Shown piece by piece: positions 1-10,200 of a DNA stretch of 64,000 bases. How positions within the stretch are numbered: the first letter of the stretch is position 1; the number at the start of each line of letters is the position of its first letter. Location of the stretch: contig JADKBR010000015.1 of the NCBI GenBank assembly GCA_016714975.1, positions 1-64,000 on the forward strand, written 5' to 3'. Under the pieces are notes generated by a model that worked only from the letters and a program-made list of their open reading frames with translations, was not told the origin of the DNA and made no database searches. A program made the position numbers and the translations under genes. Source of the DNA: Candidatus Dechloromonas phosphorivorans (lineage in GTDB: Bacteria > Pseudomonadota > Gammaproteobacteria > Burkholderiales > Rhodocyclaceae).

Positions 1-2371
1 TCATCGCCATGAACATGCGCTTGCGCTCGGGGTCCAGTGGCCCATCGGCCTCGTCCGAGAACAAGGCGCCATAGCGCCGCCCGGTGTGCTGGGCGAGGTA
101 CAGCGCCACCGCCCGAATCAGGCATTCGTTGATCCATACCCGTTCGCCACCGCTCATCATGCCGACGCTCTTGCTCTCGCCCGATTCGCCGTCGTGCACC
201 AGGATGTCGAAACCTTCCTTCTGCTCACCCTTGCCGGTCTCCACCAGCGTCTGGAGGGACACCGTGAAACGCGGACCGTAGCAGGCCAGCAAGAGGTCGT
301 TGGCCAGTCCCGATAAGGCCGGACCGGCGTCATCGATGGCCAGCGCGATCAGGCCGTCGTTGCTCATGCACTTGGCGAACAGGTTCCAGTTGCCCAACTC
401 GGTTTCGACCTTGGCGATGCGCTTGGCCACTTCCGCTTGACGACCGGCCAAGGCCGTGGCCTGCTGCACCAGGGCGCCCAGGGATTCGACGTCCCGCACT
501 GCGGCCAAATGGGCCTGCTCGGCGGCAGTGACCGACTGCGCCGCCTGTTCCATCACGGTCTGGGCATCGATCAGGCGCTGCCCGTCGTACGGTGCCGGCA
601 AGGCCGCCAGCGCCTGTTTGAGCCGGTCCAGGGTGGCGCGGTAGTGCTCGGCCTGCTGGTCGTGCTGGACGGCGATGGCCTGCCGTGCCGCATTGATCTG
701 TTGACGCTCGGCTGACTCCTCGGGCATCTCCACTCGCTGCTGACTGGCAGCAGCCTCCGGTCCCTGGGCGGCCGGCAGCTCCGTCCGCAGTTCCGTCCGC
801 AGTTCTGTCAACTCCTGCTCGATCCCGGCCAGTGTGTTCCGCGCCCGCGTCATTTCACCGGCTTGGGCCGACAGCAGCGCCAACCGCGACGCTCGCGCCC
901 GGGCAAGCTCGGCTCGGTGCTCGGCCCAGGCCAACGCCTGAGGCGCACCTGCGAGTTCCTCATGCTGCCCGCACAAGGCGTCCAGTTCCTGCTGTGCCGC
1001 CGCCTTCTCGCGCCCCAGCCGCTGGATCGTCCCCTGGGCGCTGGGAATCACGGCCTTGGCGTCCCGCGCGTCGCCCAGGAGCTGGCATTGCCCCTGCAGG
1101 TCGGTGCCGGCACACGGCACCTCGCCAGTGAGCCCGAAGCGTCGCGCCAATTCCTCGGCCTTGAGCGCCGCCTGGCCGGCCTCGCGTTCGATCCCGGACA
1201 ACTTCTGCTGGACCATACGCTCCGCCGCTTGGCACTGCGTCAGGCGTTGAACCTGTTGGCGCCATGCTCCGACCTGCGCCGAACGCAGCGACAAAACCCG
1301 CTCGACCATGGGTAGACGGTACTCCGCATGCCGCACGGCCTGTGCACCCGCCAACACTGTGAGGCATTGTCGACGCTGGTTCTGCAACCCTTGCCGGCGG
1401 TTGCACTCCTGGGCAAGGCGCTGTGCGATACGCTGTTCCAGCCGTTCCAGCCGCTGAACCTCGCCCCGGTCTTGGGCTTTCAAGGCGTCGATGGCCTGGG
1501 TGCCGGCCTGGATCACGGCATGGCATTCGCCCTGAAGTTGCCCCCGGCGCGCCTCCACACCTCGCGACTGCTCGCGTTCGGCCATCAATTGCGCGTGTCG
1601 GGTTCGGGCCAACTCCTGCGCGGCCTGGGCCGCTTGTCGGGCAGTCAGGCGCTGCGCGACGCGGGCCTGGGCGCCGTCGAGCCGGCGCCGTTGATCTTCG
1701 ATACGCTGCGCTTCTGCATCCAGTCCCGCCTGTTCCTGCCGGATCGCCGTAAGGCCGGCCTTGAGCAGGCGGGCCGTTTCGCTCGCCTTCTGGCCCAGCG
1801 CCCGGATTTCTTCCTGTCCGAGCAAGTCGGCCAGCAAGGTCTTGATCTCGGCATTACGGTAGGCGCTCAGTTGCCGCTTGCCCTGCGCCGAGAACACCGA
1901 GGTGAAGAAGGTGTCGGCGCTGCCACAGATGGCTTCGACGCAGCGGGTATAGGTGTCCACCTTGCCGTCTGACACGGTGCCGTCGTCCAGCACCACGGGC
2001 TTCCATGCGCCATCGTCGGCAAGAATGAGCAGGAAGGCTTCGGTCTTGCGCCGGCCGTTGAGGCGGATCACGACCTGCGAGCGATAGCTGCGGCCGTCGT
2101 GGGCCCAGATCAGGTCTTTCTCGTTCTCTGGCAGGCAAACATGGTCGTAGTAGGAGAAACCGCCCGGACCGGCCATCGCAGCACGCGATGGCATCGTCAG
2201 GTACGGGTGCATGTTGTCCATCACGGTGGTCTTGCCGCGCCCGTTGGCGCCGGCGATGGCGACCAGTTCGGCGCCATCGGCCAGTCGCTCGAAATCCAGG
2301 GTCAGGACATCGCGTCCCAGGCCATCGCGAATGCCGCGAAAGCCCTTGAGGGTGAGTGAAAGTGGTTGCAT
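1..2371 (-). CDS. SbcC/Rad50-like AAA ATPase of an ICE, 3' end outside the window
   Basis: The frame is open from the ATG at 2371 leftwards past base 1, so the C-terminus is missing. Residues 1-60 form an SMC/Rad50 N-terminal lobe with Walker A GANGRGKTT at residues 41-49. A long, Gln/Ala/Glu/Arg-rich coiled coil follows. Near residue 740 is an ABC signature (MSGGERVWI) and near residue 770 a Walker B (ALFSDEADG). The usual CxxC zinc hook is replaced by a spaced PCAGTDLQGQC segment. Rad50/SbcC proteins clamp DNA and drive an Mre11/SbcD nuclease, and such a partner lies 88 bases upstream on the same strand. The role is probably processing of ICE DNA ends or recombination, inferred from the pairing. 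It could instead be a defence ATPase. High confidence in the family. Confidence 0.85.
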   Translation of the reverse strand, partial: MQPLSLTLKGFRGIRDGLGRDVLTLDFERLADGAELVAIAGANGRGKTTVMDNMHPYLTMPSRAAMAGPGGFSYYDHVCLPENEKDLIWAHDGRSYRSQVVIRLNGRRKTEAFLLILADDGAWKPVVLDDGTVSDGKVDTYTRCVEAICGSADTFFTSVFSAQGKRQLSAYRNAEIKTLLADLLGQEEIRALGQKASETARLLKAGLTAIRQEQAGLDAEAQRIEDQRRRLDGAQARVAQRLTARQAAQAAQELARTRHAQLMAEREQSRGVEARRGQLQGECHAVIQAGTQAIDALKAQDRGEVQRLERLEQRIAQRLAQECNRRQGLQNQRRQCLTVLAGAQAVRHAEYRLPMVERVLSLRSAQVGAWRQQVQRLTQCQAAERMVQQKLSGIEREAGQAALKAEELARRFGLTGEVPCAGTDLQGQCQLLGDARDAKAVIPSAQGTIQRLGREKAAAQQELDALCGQHEELAGAPQALAWAEHRAELARARASRLALLSAQAGEMTRARNTLAGIEQELTELRTELRTELPAAQGPEAAASQQRVEMPEESAERQQINAARQAIAVQHDQQAEHYRATLDRLKQALAALPAPYDGQRLIDAQTVMEQAAQSVTAAEQAHLAAVRDVESLGALVQQATALAGRQAEVAKRIAKVETELGNWNLFAKCMSNDGLIALAIDDAGPALSGLANDLLLACYGPRFTVSLQTLVETGKGEQKEGFDILVHDGESGESKSVGMMSGGERVWINECLIRAVALYLAQHTGRRYGALFSDEADGPLDPERKRMFMAM

Positions 2372-2458
2372 GGCGATACTCCAGCGGGATGACCAGGTCA
2401 GTCTCCCGCACGAAAAAGGGTGTGCAAGTCCGTCCCCAAGGGAGAGGCCCCGGCCAGG

Positions 2459-3769
2459 TCAAAACGACAGCGCGGGCTCAAGATCGGCCCTGGGGGGCGG
2501 CAAGGTGACAGCGGTGTCGATGCATTCCCCGCCACCAGGGACCTCCTGCCCACGCAGCACACGCTCGGCGATGGCGTCCGGTTCCTGGCTTGCCAGCGCC
2601 TGGAGGCACTCGAGCAAGGGTTCCGCCCGCGCCTCGGTCACCTGCGCCCAGACACGCACCTTGTCCGCCAGATTCGCCAGTTGCGAGATCCCTGCCGCCC
2701 GCGTGCGCACCACGGGCAGGATGCGCCCTTCCAGCTTGGTTTCCGCCGCTCCCTCCAGCAGCCGCTCGATCGCCGCGCGGTCGACCTGGTGGCGGTCTTC
2801 ATCGGCGACGGTCCAGCGCACGCGCACGAACGCGCCAGCGATGTCCTGCTGCGCGACGGCCGTGCGCAGGGCGTCGAGATCGGGTTTGCCTTCGAACACG
2901 ATATCGACGGTCTGGCGAGCGGGCGTGGGCTCCAGCGTGAAGCGCGCCTGGTCGGCGTCGATTTCCCAGAACAGAAACCCCTTGCCCCCTTCCTCGCCGT
3001 AATGAAAGCGACCGATCGAGCCGGGATAGGCGATGCACTGCCGCCCTGCGATGCTTTCCTGCTCCCATGCCTGATGCCGGTGGATGTGCCCGAGCATGAA
3101 GGCCTGGGCCTCGGCACCGAACAGGGCACCGGTCGTGAACTCGTGATCGAAGCCCGCCATCGGCACGCCGTGCTCGCTCACGCAGCCGAACACCGTGCCG
3201 TGCGACACGCCGATGGTCGGCACGCCCTGCCGACGTGCCGCGCGGTGGATCGGCGCGTAGCCGCGCAACAAGAGGGCCAGATGCTCCCCCACGGCTTGGG
3301 CGGCTTCCGCCGCACCCACCGTTGCGGCCACCACCGCCTTGTTCACCGTGGGGATGCAGGTAAACAGGGCACGAGCACCGTCCGGTACCCTCTCGAAACA
3401 CCAACCCGTTGAAGAAAGCCACTCGCCCTGGGCCGTGAGCGCGACCTGAGCGATACGGCTGGCCACATGCACCGGATGCCGTCCGCCCAGCAGCCGGAAG
3501 ATCGCCAGGGTGCCCGGTGGCTCATGCGAAAATGTCCCTTGCAGCATCAACACCGGGCAGTGGTCAGCCAGTCGCCGCACCTGCGCGACCAGCCGTTCGG
3601 CGGCCGGGGCGTGCAAGTCCAGGCCATGGTCGGTGGCGTCGCCCGAGAGAACCGCCGCGTCGATCCCCGCCGCGATGGCCCGGTCGATGGCGGCGCCGAA
3701 ACAGCGATCTGCTTCCGCTAGGTTCTTGGTACCGTAGTGCAGATCGGAGAAATGCGCGATGCGGATCAT
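2459..3769 (-). CDS. SbcD/Mre11-like metallophosphoesterase
   Basis: A 436-residue calcineurin-like phosphoesterase, the likely nuclease partner of the downstream SbcC-like ATPase. Metal-binding motifs are visible: D-L-H at residues 9-11 (SDLHYG), SGDATD near residue 43, and GHIH near residue 217. The normal GNHD box reads GTFSHE, an atypical but still His-containing form. The C-terminal third has a capping/ATPase-binding segment, as in SbcD. Its start overlaps the stop of the upstream gene (ATGA), which implies translational coupling in one leftward operon. Nuclease activity on double-stranded ends is family knowledge; its role on this ICE is inferred. Confidence 0.85.
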   Translation of the reverse strand: MIRIAHFSDLHYGTKNLAEADRCFGAAIDRAIAAGIDAAVLSGDATDHGLDLHAPAAERLVAQVRRLADHCPVLMLQGTFSHEPPGTLAIFRLLGGRHPVHVASRIAQVALTAQGEWLSSTGWCFERVPDGARALFTCIPTVNKAVVAATVGAAEAAQAVGEHLALLLRGYAPIHRAARRQGVPTIGVSHGTVFGCVSEHGVPMAGFDHEFTTGALFGAEAQAFMLGHIHRHQAWEQESIAGRQCIAYPGSIGRFHYGEEGGKGFLFWEIDADQARFTLEPTPARQTVDIVFEGKPDLDALRTAVAQQDIAGAFVRVRWTVADEDRHQVDRAAIERLLEGAAETKLEGRILPVVRTRAAGISQLANLADKVRVWAQVTEARAEPLLECLQALASQEPDAIAERVLRGQEVPGGGECIDTAVTLPPPRADLEPALSF

Positions 3770-5095
3770 GCCGTCCTCCCCCGCGAGGCCAGTTGCATCT
3801 CGCTCTCGATCTTGTCGAGGTAGCCCTGCGGATCGTTGCCGTAGCGTTCCAGTTCATTCCAGGCCTGGGCGCGGCCGTTCGGGTTGATCTTCCAACCCCG
3901 TCCCCAGCGCCGGTCGGCGTAGGCCTGGTACCGTTCCGGCACGATCCCGTAGGCCTGCACGCGGGCCATCAGTTGCTCGAAGCTGGGACGGCCGTCGCGC
4001 AACGGCGGCTCCTCGGCGGACGTTGCATCGGCCACCGTCGTCGCCTGCATGTCGGCGGCATCCGCCTGCAACGATTCGGCACTGGCTGCTGCCGGGCTGC
4101 CCTGAAGCACTTGCGTCGCCCGTTGCGCCTGCACCAGGGCCGTCTCAGTGTCTTCGTTGTCGCGCAGCAAGGCCGTCACATCCACCGGCGCCTCCAGGTC
4201 GATGATCCACTGCGGCACGCGCACCGCCCTCCCCTGCTCGTCGATGTGGGCCACCTCCATCAGTCTTTTCGTGAGGTAGAAAGGCGTGCGTTGCCGGTCG
4301 AGGAAACCCGAGATGCGCCCGCCGCGCAGGAAGCCCACGGTCTCGAACTTCTGGATCGCGGCGTTCATCGCATAGAAGCTGTTGGTATGCAGTTCGAATG
4401 CGCTGATCGACCGTATGCCGGGGATGAAGAACAGGAAGCGCCCGGTCAGGTTGCACTGGCGCTGCTGGTACTCGCGGCACGTTTCAGGCTCGCAGAGGCC
4501 GCCGTTGTCCTCGCGGACCATGGTCTTGCGCCCGCCGAAGAGGCGGATCGTGCGCCGGCCCGTCTCGTCGACCGGCACCGGCGCATGGCACATGCAGTGG
4601 CGCACCCGGCCATCGGCCGAGTATTGCGACCAGTAGTGCTTTTCGTGCGCACCCCAGGCCGCCAACTCGTGCGGCATCACGGTCTGCCAGTAGTCGGAGG
4701 GGAAGACCACCGGGAAGCGGTACAGGCGCCGGCCTTCGCCCCGGTCCTCGCCATAGGCGTCCAGAATCTCCCGGGCGATCTTCGGGATTGGGAAAGTCCT
4801 GCGCCCGCACGGTGAACCACGGCACGTTGCGCGGCACCAGCGGCGTCTTGAGGTTGGGCAGGGCTTCGGCGATGGCGCGCTCGATCTGCTCGAAGGACTG
4901 GCCCGCGGCCACGCCCTGCTCGTAGATCGCCTTGGCCTTGGGCTCACCGGCGGCCTTCTTGGTGAGCACCTTGATGCCGGCGCGGATCTTGCCGCCGGTG
5001 GGAATGCGGGCGGGGCCTTGCCCCAGCAGGGTCGGCGAGGCCTTAGCGCCGCTGCCCTGCGCGGCGATAACGGGATTGGCGTTGGGATGGGCCAT
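3766..5095 (-). CDS. Hydrolase/metal-binding (Gp3-like) ICE protein, frameshifted
   Basis: The start ATG at 5095 has a strong Shine-Dalgarno GGAGGA nine bases upstream. The N-terminal part (MAHPNANPVIAAQG) reads to DFPNP, then one extra base in a C run (near 4784-4790) shifts the frame. The rest (KIAREILDAYGEDRGEG onward, about 340 residues) is open to 3766. The body has paired cysteines (RHCMCH and CEPETCREYQQRQC), suggesting a metal site. The layout, with a GGKIR start, a CxC segment and a SISAFELHTNSFYAMN core, recalls the Gp3-like recombination-directionality-factor family, often annotated in ICEs as hydrolase or metal-binding protein. That function is inferred. The break looks like a sequencing indel, since both halves are well preserved. 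Confidence 0.6.
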
Positions 5096-5226
5096 GACGG
5101 CGCTCCTCCATGAACGTCGGGACATTCCGACAATTCATGCTCTCGCGACTTTCCCGCGCATCAACCCCTGCGGAAACACCTACGGCTGATGCATGCCGCT
5201 TGGGCGAAAGCAGCCTCAGGTAAAGT

Positions 5227-5547
5227 ATCGGCATTACCCGCTCCGAACTCATCGTCCTGCTCGCCGAACGTTTTCCACAACTCGCGCAGAAGGATGCCGA
5301 GATGGCGGCGGCAGAGATTCTCGGCGCCATCCATGCAGCGTTGGTTAACGGTGACCGCGTTGAAATTCGCGGCTTCGACAGTTTCAGCCTGAATTACCGT
5401 TCTTCCCGTCAGGCACGCAGTCCGAAAACCGGTGAGCCGGTCGCGGTATCGGCGAAATGGGTTCCCTCATTCAAGGCCGGGAAGGAACTGCGTGAGCGGG
5501 TGATGGTGATGGCGACGACTTTTCCCTGCGAAATCGCATTGACTTGA
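5227..5547 (+). CDS. HU/IHF-beta-like DNA-bending protein with a non-canonical start
   Basis: Translation from 5227 gives IGITRSELIVLLAERFPQLA and continues through EIRGFDSFSLNYRSSRQARS. This is the helical body and beta-arm pattern of HU/IHF-beta proteins, which bend DNA in recombination and replication. The frame is closed by a stop at 5221 and contains no ATG, GTG or TTG before the internal ATG at 5302. Starting at 5302 would delete the first helices. An AGG lies six bases before ATC 5227, so ATC may be the start, or the start has mutated. The C-terminus is slightly longer than usual. It is divergent from the neighbouring leftward operon. Confidence 0.65.
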   Translation: MGITRSELIVLLAERFPQLAQKDAEMAAAEILGAIHAALVNGDRVEIRGFDSFSLNYRSSRQARSPKTGEPVAVSAKWVPSFKAGKELRERVMVMATTFPCEIALT

Positions 5548-5752
5548 CCACTCAACCGAATCGACGTTGATCGGGCGATATCACTTCATTGAACAATCTT
5601 GAGTAGACGACCTCTCGTGCCATTCGATCCTGCGCAATGGAACGGCAGCTTACTGAGCACGAACAAAGCTTAAGCGAAGCCGTCATTCAGCCGGCGCGCA
5701 CCTAGCGACAGGGGAGGATTGCAGCACAAAACAGGCGTTTGAAAACATTACG

Positions 5753-5780
5753 GAGCCCGGTGGGGCAGCACTACGGGCTC
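5753..5780 (-). terminator. Possible terminator hairpin of the defence operon
   Basis: GAGCCCG at 5753-5759 pairs with CGGGCTC at 5774-5780, just downstream of the stop of the leftward gene ending at 5811. On the minus strand a short T-containing stretch follows, but no long T run. It could also be an unrelated inverted repeat. Little else is recognisable in 5548-5810. Confidence 0.3.
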
Positions 5781-5810
5781 ACACAATTTACAACTCAACT
5801 CTGATCTTGG

Positions 5811-7250
5811 TCATTCATTACGCCCGAAACGGGATAGCAATCCACAGTCGTTAGGACGGTCAAACCCAGAACTGCCCTCTAGGTATGTCGTAACCAGCCG
5901 TCCAACAGACGAGACGACATCTTTGTCGGCACTGATGAATCCGATGGGGAGGCTGACAGGGTAAGAATCAGGCAATGAGACGTGATAAACGACAACCACA
6001 AACTCGCCCTCGAAGTGCATCACCTCGACATTCCCGCCAAGGAAGCCCTCAATCAAACCATGAACCTTGTCGGTGTTAGGGTCGAACTCCCATTTCCCCT
6101 GGCGGGCAGTCTTCTGGTCATCTGGTCCGGAGACAGGCAAATAGATGGTCGGCGAATAGAGCCTCTTCTCTTTCGTGCTTGCCATGCTGAGAATCTCGCT
6201 GACTCTCACCTGGAGATTGCTGCTCTTTCCCCAATACGGGTCGCTGGGTGCAAGCCAAAGGAAAGGGGTTTGCCCCACGTCCGCCTTGCTTTCTCTCCTT
6301 GCCTTGATGATGGGAGCCAGGTGTTTCTGGAGCAATTCCCAATTTGCCGACGAATAGATCGGACCGAGAAAGGTTGTTCTCTTCTTCTGACTATTGGCTT
6401 CCAGCTTCGCCAGGTCTTCGAAGAATTGCAGACTGACGGAACTGCCCTTCGAGTCGAAGAGCTTCAACGTCTCGCCGTCCCCAATGTCGAGCATCGCTTT
6501 CGCAATCTCCCCAAAATTGCTGGGTCTTCCCAAGCGGTCAAGCTCCAACGAGATTCGCTCATGCACGTAGTCTGAACTTTTGAGCTTCTCGAAATCTTCC
6601 CGCTCGACGCTTCTGCCATCCGCGTCGACCTTGAACTGGACCGGCAGTCTGACAGGCATCTGCTTAATCTTGTTCACCGAATTCACGGTGTAGACAGTCG
6701 GCGAATCCTTTTCATCCTGAGTCAGCGACCTGGAAAGAAATCCCTTTTGCAAAATTTCATGGAACTGACGCTGGAAATGCTTTTCCACCTGCGTCTCGCT
6801 ACAAGATGCGTTTTCGTCGTCAACCTTGATTGAAATACCCGCCTTCCACTTATCCGAAAAGTTGTCTTTTCCAAGGCATGAGAAGGTTGCGAGGTCGAAA
6901 GACAAGCAAGCCGTGCTGTCTCGAAGCATCGACAGACGTGGAACCTCACCAAGCTCGGTGAAGTAACCGCTGGATTTCTCCGTAAGCGTCAGACGCCCAT
7001 TTTCAGATAGCGTAAGTTCGCCGCGTTCGACGAGATCATCAATTGCTTCTTGAACCTCCTTGCGTGTAAAACCGAAGAAGGTAGCAACCTGCGACATCGA
7101 CATCGGCGCCAAGTGGATCAGGCGAAGAACGAATTCCCGAACAAATGGCAGCCCCTTTTGGGTGATGTACGAGAAGTTGATGTTGAAACGTTGCGCCGGC
7201 AACAGGAAGTCAATCTCGTGATAAATCGTTGTGTTTTCCAATGTCGTCAC
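5811..7250 (-). CDS. Unknown winged-helix protein, partner of the NERD-kinase-helicase
   Basis: A 479-residue soluble protein starting at GTG 7250, one base after the TAA of the upstream giant gene, so the two are probably translationally coupled. Residues about 45-95 form a winged helix (MSQVATFFGFTRKEVQEAIDD, then a wing and a short strand). The remainder, about 380 residues of mixed alpha/beta with no membrane segment, is not a family I recognise. I see no PLD HKD, nuclease or protease motif. The C-terminal third is rich in beta strands (VEVMHFEGEFVVVVYHV). GC content is clearly lower than in the flanking ICE genes. The winged helix could sense DNA or regulate the operon; this is inference. 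No function is assigned. Confidence 0.75.
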   Translation of the reverse strand: MTTLENTTIYHEIDFLLPAQRFNINFSYITQKGLPFVREFVLRLIHLAPMSMSQVATFFGFTRKEVQEAIDDLVERGELTLSENGRLTLTEKSSGYFTELGEVPRLSMLRDSTACLSFDLATFSCLGKDNFSDKWKAGISIKVDDENASCSETQVEKHFQRQFHEILQKGFLSRSLTQDEKDSPTVYTVNSVNKIKQMPVRLPVQFKVDADGRSVEREDFEKLKSSDYVHERISLELDRLGRPSNFGEIAKAMLDIGDGETLKLFDSKGSSVSLQFFEDLAKLEANSQKKRTTFLGPIYSSANWELLQKHLAPIIKARRESKADVGQTPFLWLAPSDPYWGKSSNLQVRVSEILSMASTKEKRLYSPTIYLPVSGPDDQKTARQGKWEFDPNTDKVHGLIEGFLGGNVEVMHFEGEFVVVVYHVSLPDSYPVSLPIGFISADKDVVSSVGRLVTTYLEGSSGFDRPNDCGLLSRFGRNE

Positions 7251-7251
7251 C

Positions 7252-10200
7252 TTAGCGGCTCTTTTGCGCGGACATGAACTTGTAGCCGGCGTCCTCGCCC
7301 ATATCGCTCATGTAGGAAACCACTTGTCCGAGAGGCTTGTCTTTGTTGTGGGTCTTCCACATCTCTGCGTTGCCGATAACCAGCAACCTATCCATTGCAC
7401 GGGACATCGCGACGTTTATTCGATTGGGTGTACGCAGGAATCCTGGACTCCTCTGCTTGTCGGAACGCGTCAGACTCAGGATGATGATTCGGTTTTCTTT
7501 GCCTTGGTAGCTATCGACAGTGTCGATTTTCACCAATGCCTTGAAGCCGTCGCTCCAAATCCCTTGGTTGAATTTCTGCCGAATCAAACGCTTTTGTTCG
7601 GCATACATGCAGATGACACCGATCAGCGCATCATCTTTGTCCTTGAGATTGGAAAGGTCGGTCAGGAATTGACCGCTCTCGGAAATCTGCTTGAGGAGAT
7701 CAATGACCTGCTCTGCCTCACAACGGTTGTAAATACTGACGCCACGGTCGCTCTGGTGATTGGCATGATCGCCATGCGATGACGTGTCGAGCCAAGTTAC
7801 GGGTGAACGAAGCGTGTTCGGAGCACCCCGATAGATATCGGGAATAGCCCGATCTCCATTGTTCAGCTTGCCCTCGTAAAAGGTCTTGGAAACCAGATTG
7901 CCGATGGGTGGCGCCATCCGATACTGAGTGAGCAGCGTGGCGCTCGTTTGCTTCCCATATTCAGAATTGAAAGCCCGCGCAAAGTCGCTTCGCAATACTT
8001 CATCAAGCTCGGTGTGCTTGTCGTTGATACCAAGTCGGCGAGCCAGAGCCGCTTTGTGTGCATCGGAATACAGGGGAGGCAATTGCAAATGGTCGCCGAC
8101 CAGCAGGACGCGTTTCGCCGACTGCATTGCAATCGCCAGTTCGCTGGATATCGAACGAGCCGCCTCATCAATGATTACGAAATCATAGATGTTGTCGTGA
8201 ATCCCGATATGCCCTTGTCCGATACCGACGCATGTGCCGGTAACCAGTTGTCTCGACCGGGCGTAGAACTCGTCGCAATTGACCCTTTCCGCCGACAGGG
8301 CGTCCTGGATGTCTCGGGATATCCTAGCCAACGCCCGAACCCTTCTGGCTTCATTTGGTCGGACGCCATACTCGGAGCAGAGATTGGAAAGCAGGATGGA
8401 CTTCGCATCCGAAACCTTGCTTTCCTGGGGAAGAGCAATGCCGTAGTCCACGTGGAGCTTGGTGCGGATAGTCTCATCCAATTCGACCACGATCGGTTTG
8501 AGGGCTTTGATATCGTCCTCGTCACCAATGTTCTCGAAATTCTTGAGCTGGGATTCGAGATGGTCAATTTGCTTGAATAGTTTCAACTCCGCATCGACGA
8601 CCTTGGAGATGAATTCAGCGTCGAGACCCAGCGCATCGGATAGAGCAGCGACACGGTAGCGATATTCGGCGTTAAACAATTCGCGCTTTTCGGCAGTGAT
8701 GGCATGGGAGTAGACGTCTTTCAGACCATGCGAAACCGCCCCTTCACGGTTGCTGAACCTAACGACTTCCAGTGAAGTGCCCAACCTTCCGCAGTGCTTC
8801 CTTATCCGCTCTGCAGCCGTGTTGACTGCCTCGTGAGATTGGCTGACCAGCAGAATTCTTCGCACATCCAGCTTCTCGACGAGAAAGTGGACGAATGCAG
8901 CAATGAACTCCGTCTTCCCTGTTCCAGGCGGTCCTTGCAATAGAGAAAGAGGTCCGTAGTTCAGCAGCTTGGTGAATGCCTCACGCTGTTGCTCGTTGAG
9001 GCTAATCTTGTTTCCATGCTGGTCTTCGCGGTCGTATCTGGCGAAGTCATCATCAGTGACCGAAATGTTGAAAGCCGTCGCATCCTTGTTGCAAGCGGGG
9101 TCGAACAAATCGAGTAGGTCTGGCAACACCCCTTCCCTATCAAGCAGCCTTTCAAGCGCAGCCTTACGTTTGCGGTATGAAGCCCTGTCTTGTTTCGTCC
9201 GGAAGAAAACAGGGTCTCCATCCTTCAGACCGTAGGCAGAACTACGGACTTTATTCAGTCTGACCTCGTTCAACGCTGATTTTTTGAGCAAGACTTCCCC
9301 GATGACTTTCTCCGCCCCATCCTGATCGACGAGAAGAGCCTCGACTTCATCCGTGCTTGCGAAAGCACCAAGCGGATCGATGTCCGCGTCGTATGGAAGT
9401 ATCAGTTCGGAATCGGTATCCGATGGCTTAATCGAGGCGCCATTCAACTCGATGTTCGGGCTTGACTCGGTCTCCGTGGCGAGGATTGCCCGCCAAAGCG
9501 CCTGTGTCGAAATATCGAACGAAATATCCGAACGTTCTTCCCCAACGGAAGCTGCTGCCCTTTCGAACACATCCTTGAGTTGTTGGCTCAACCCCGATTC
9601 ATCAATTTCGGGCGGAACCGTCTGAAGCATCTCGATTGCACGATGAAACGCGTCATCATCGCGAAGATGTTCAGACAAACCTGAAAGTTGAGCCGGTCGT
9701 CCTGGCTTGATGCGAATTGCCGTGCTGATTTCGAATTGGCTTTCCTCTGCCACCCTGAAATTGACATCGGATCTGATTCGAGGGGGCAACCCTCCGACAA
9801 AGCAGCGTTGTTCCTTGTCATAGAAGGCGCAGAAGGTTCCACCAATGCCAGCAAAGGTGACCAACAGGACGTTCTCACCCTTCTTGGACGCTTCAACCTT
9901 GACGAAGAGATGACCGTTATCCGGAAAAATCGTCGTCTGCTCATCGATCCCATTTAGAAGAATCTCGACAAACTTCTGCTCTTCCACCTTTGCTGCAGAG
10001 GTTATAGCCTTCTTGAAGCGTCCCAAATCCTTGAAGCCGAACTCGACGTCATTCAATTCCGACTGAATTGCATCCGAGACTCTCGGATAGGTATTGGACT
10101 CCTCGCCCCACTCCAAGCCGAGCAATTCACAAGACATTCGGAGCACCGCAAAGATATCCCGCTGTTCGGACGAGCTTCCGTCGATATTCTCGGGGCTATA

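Noticed and set aside
960..2462. Several long minus-strand frames inside the SbcC-like gene
   Set aside because: They are out of phase with the Walker A/signature/Walker B frame and show GC-driven composition only.
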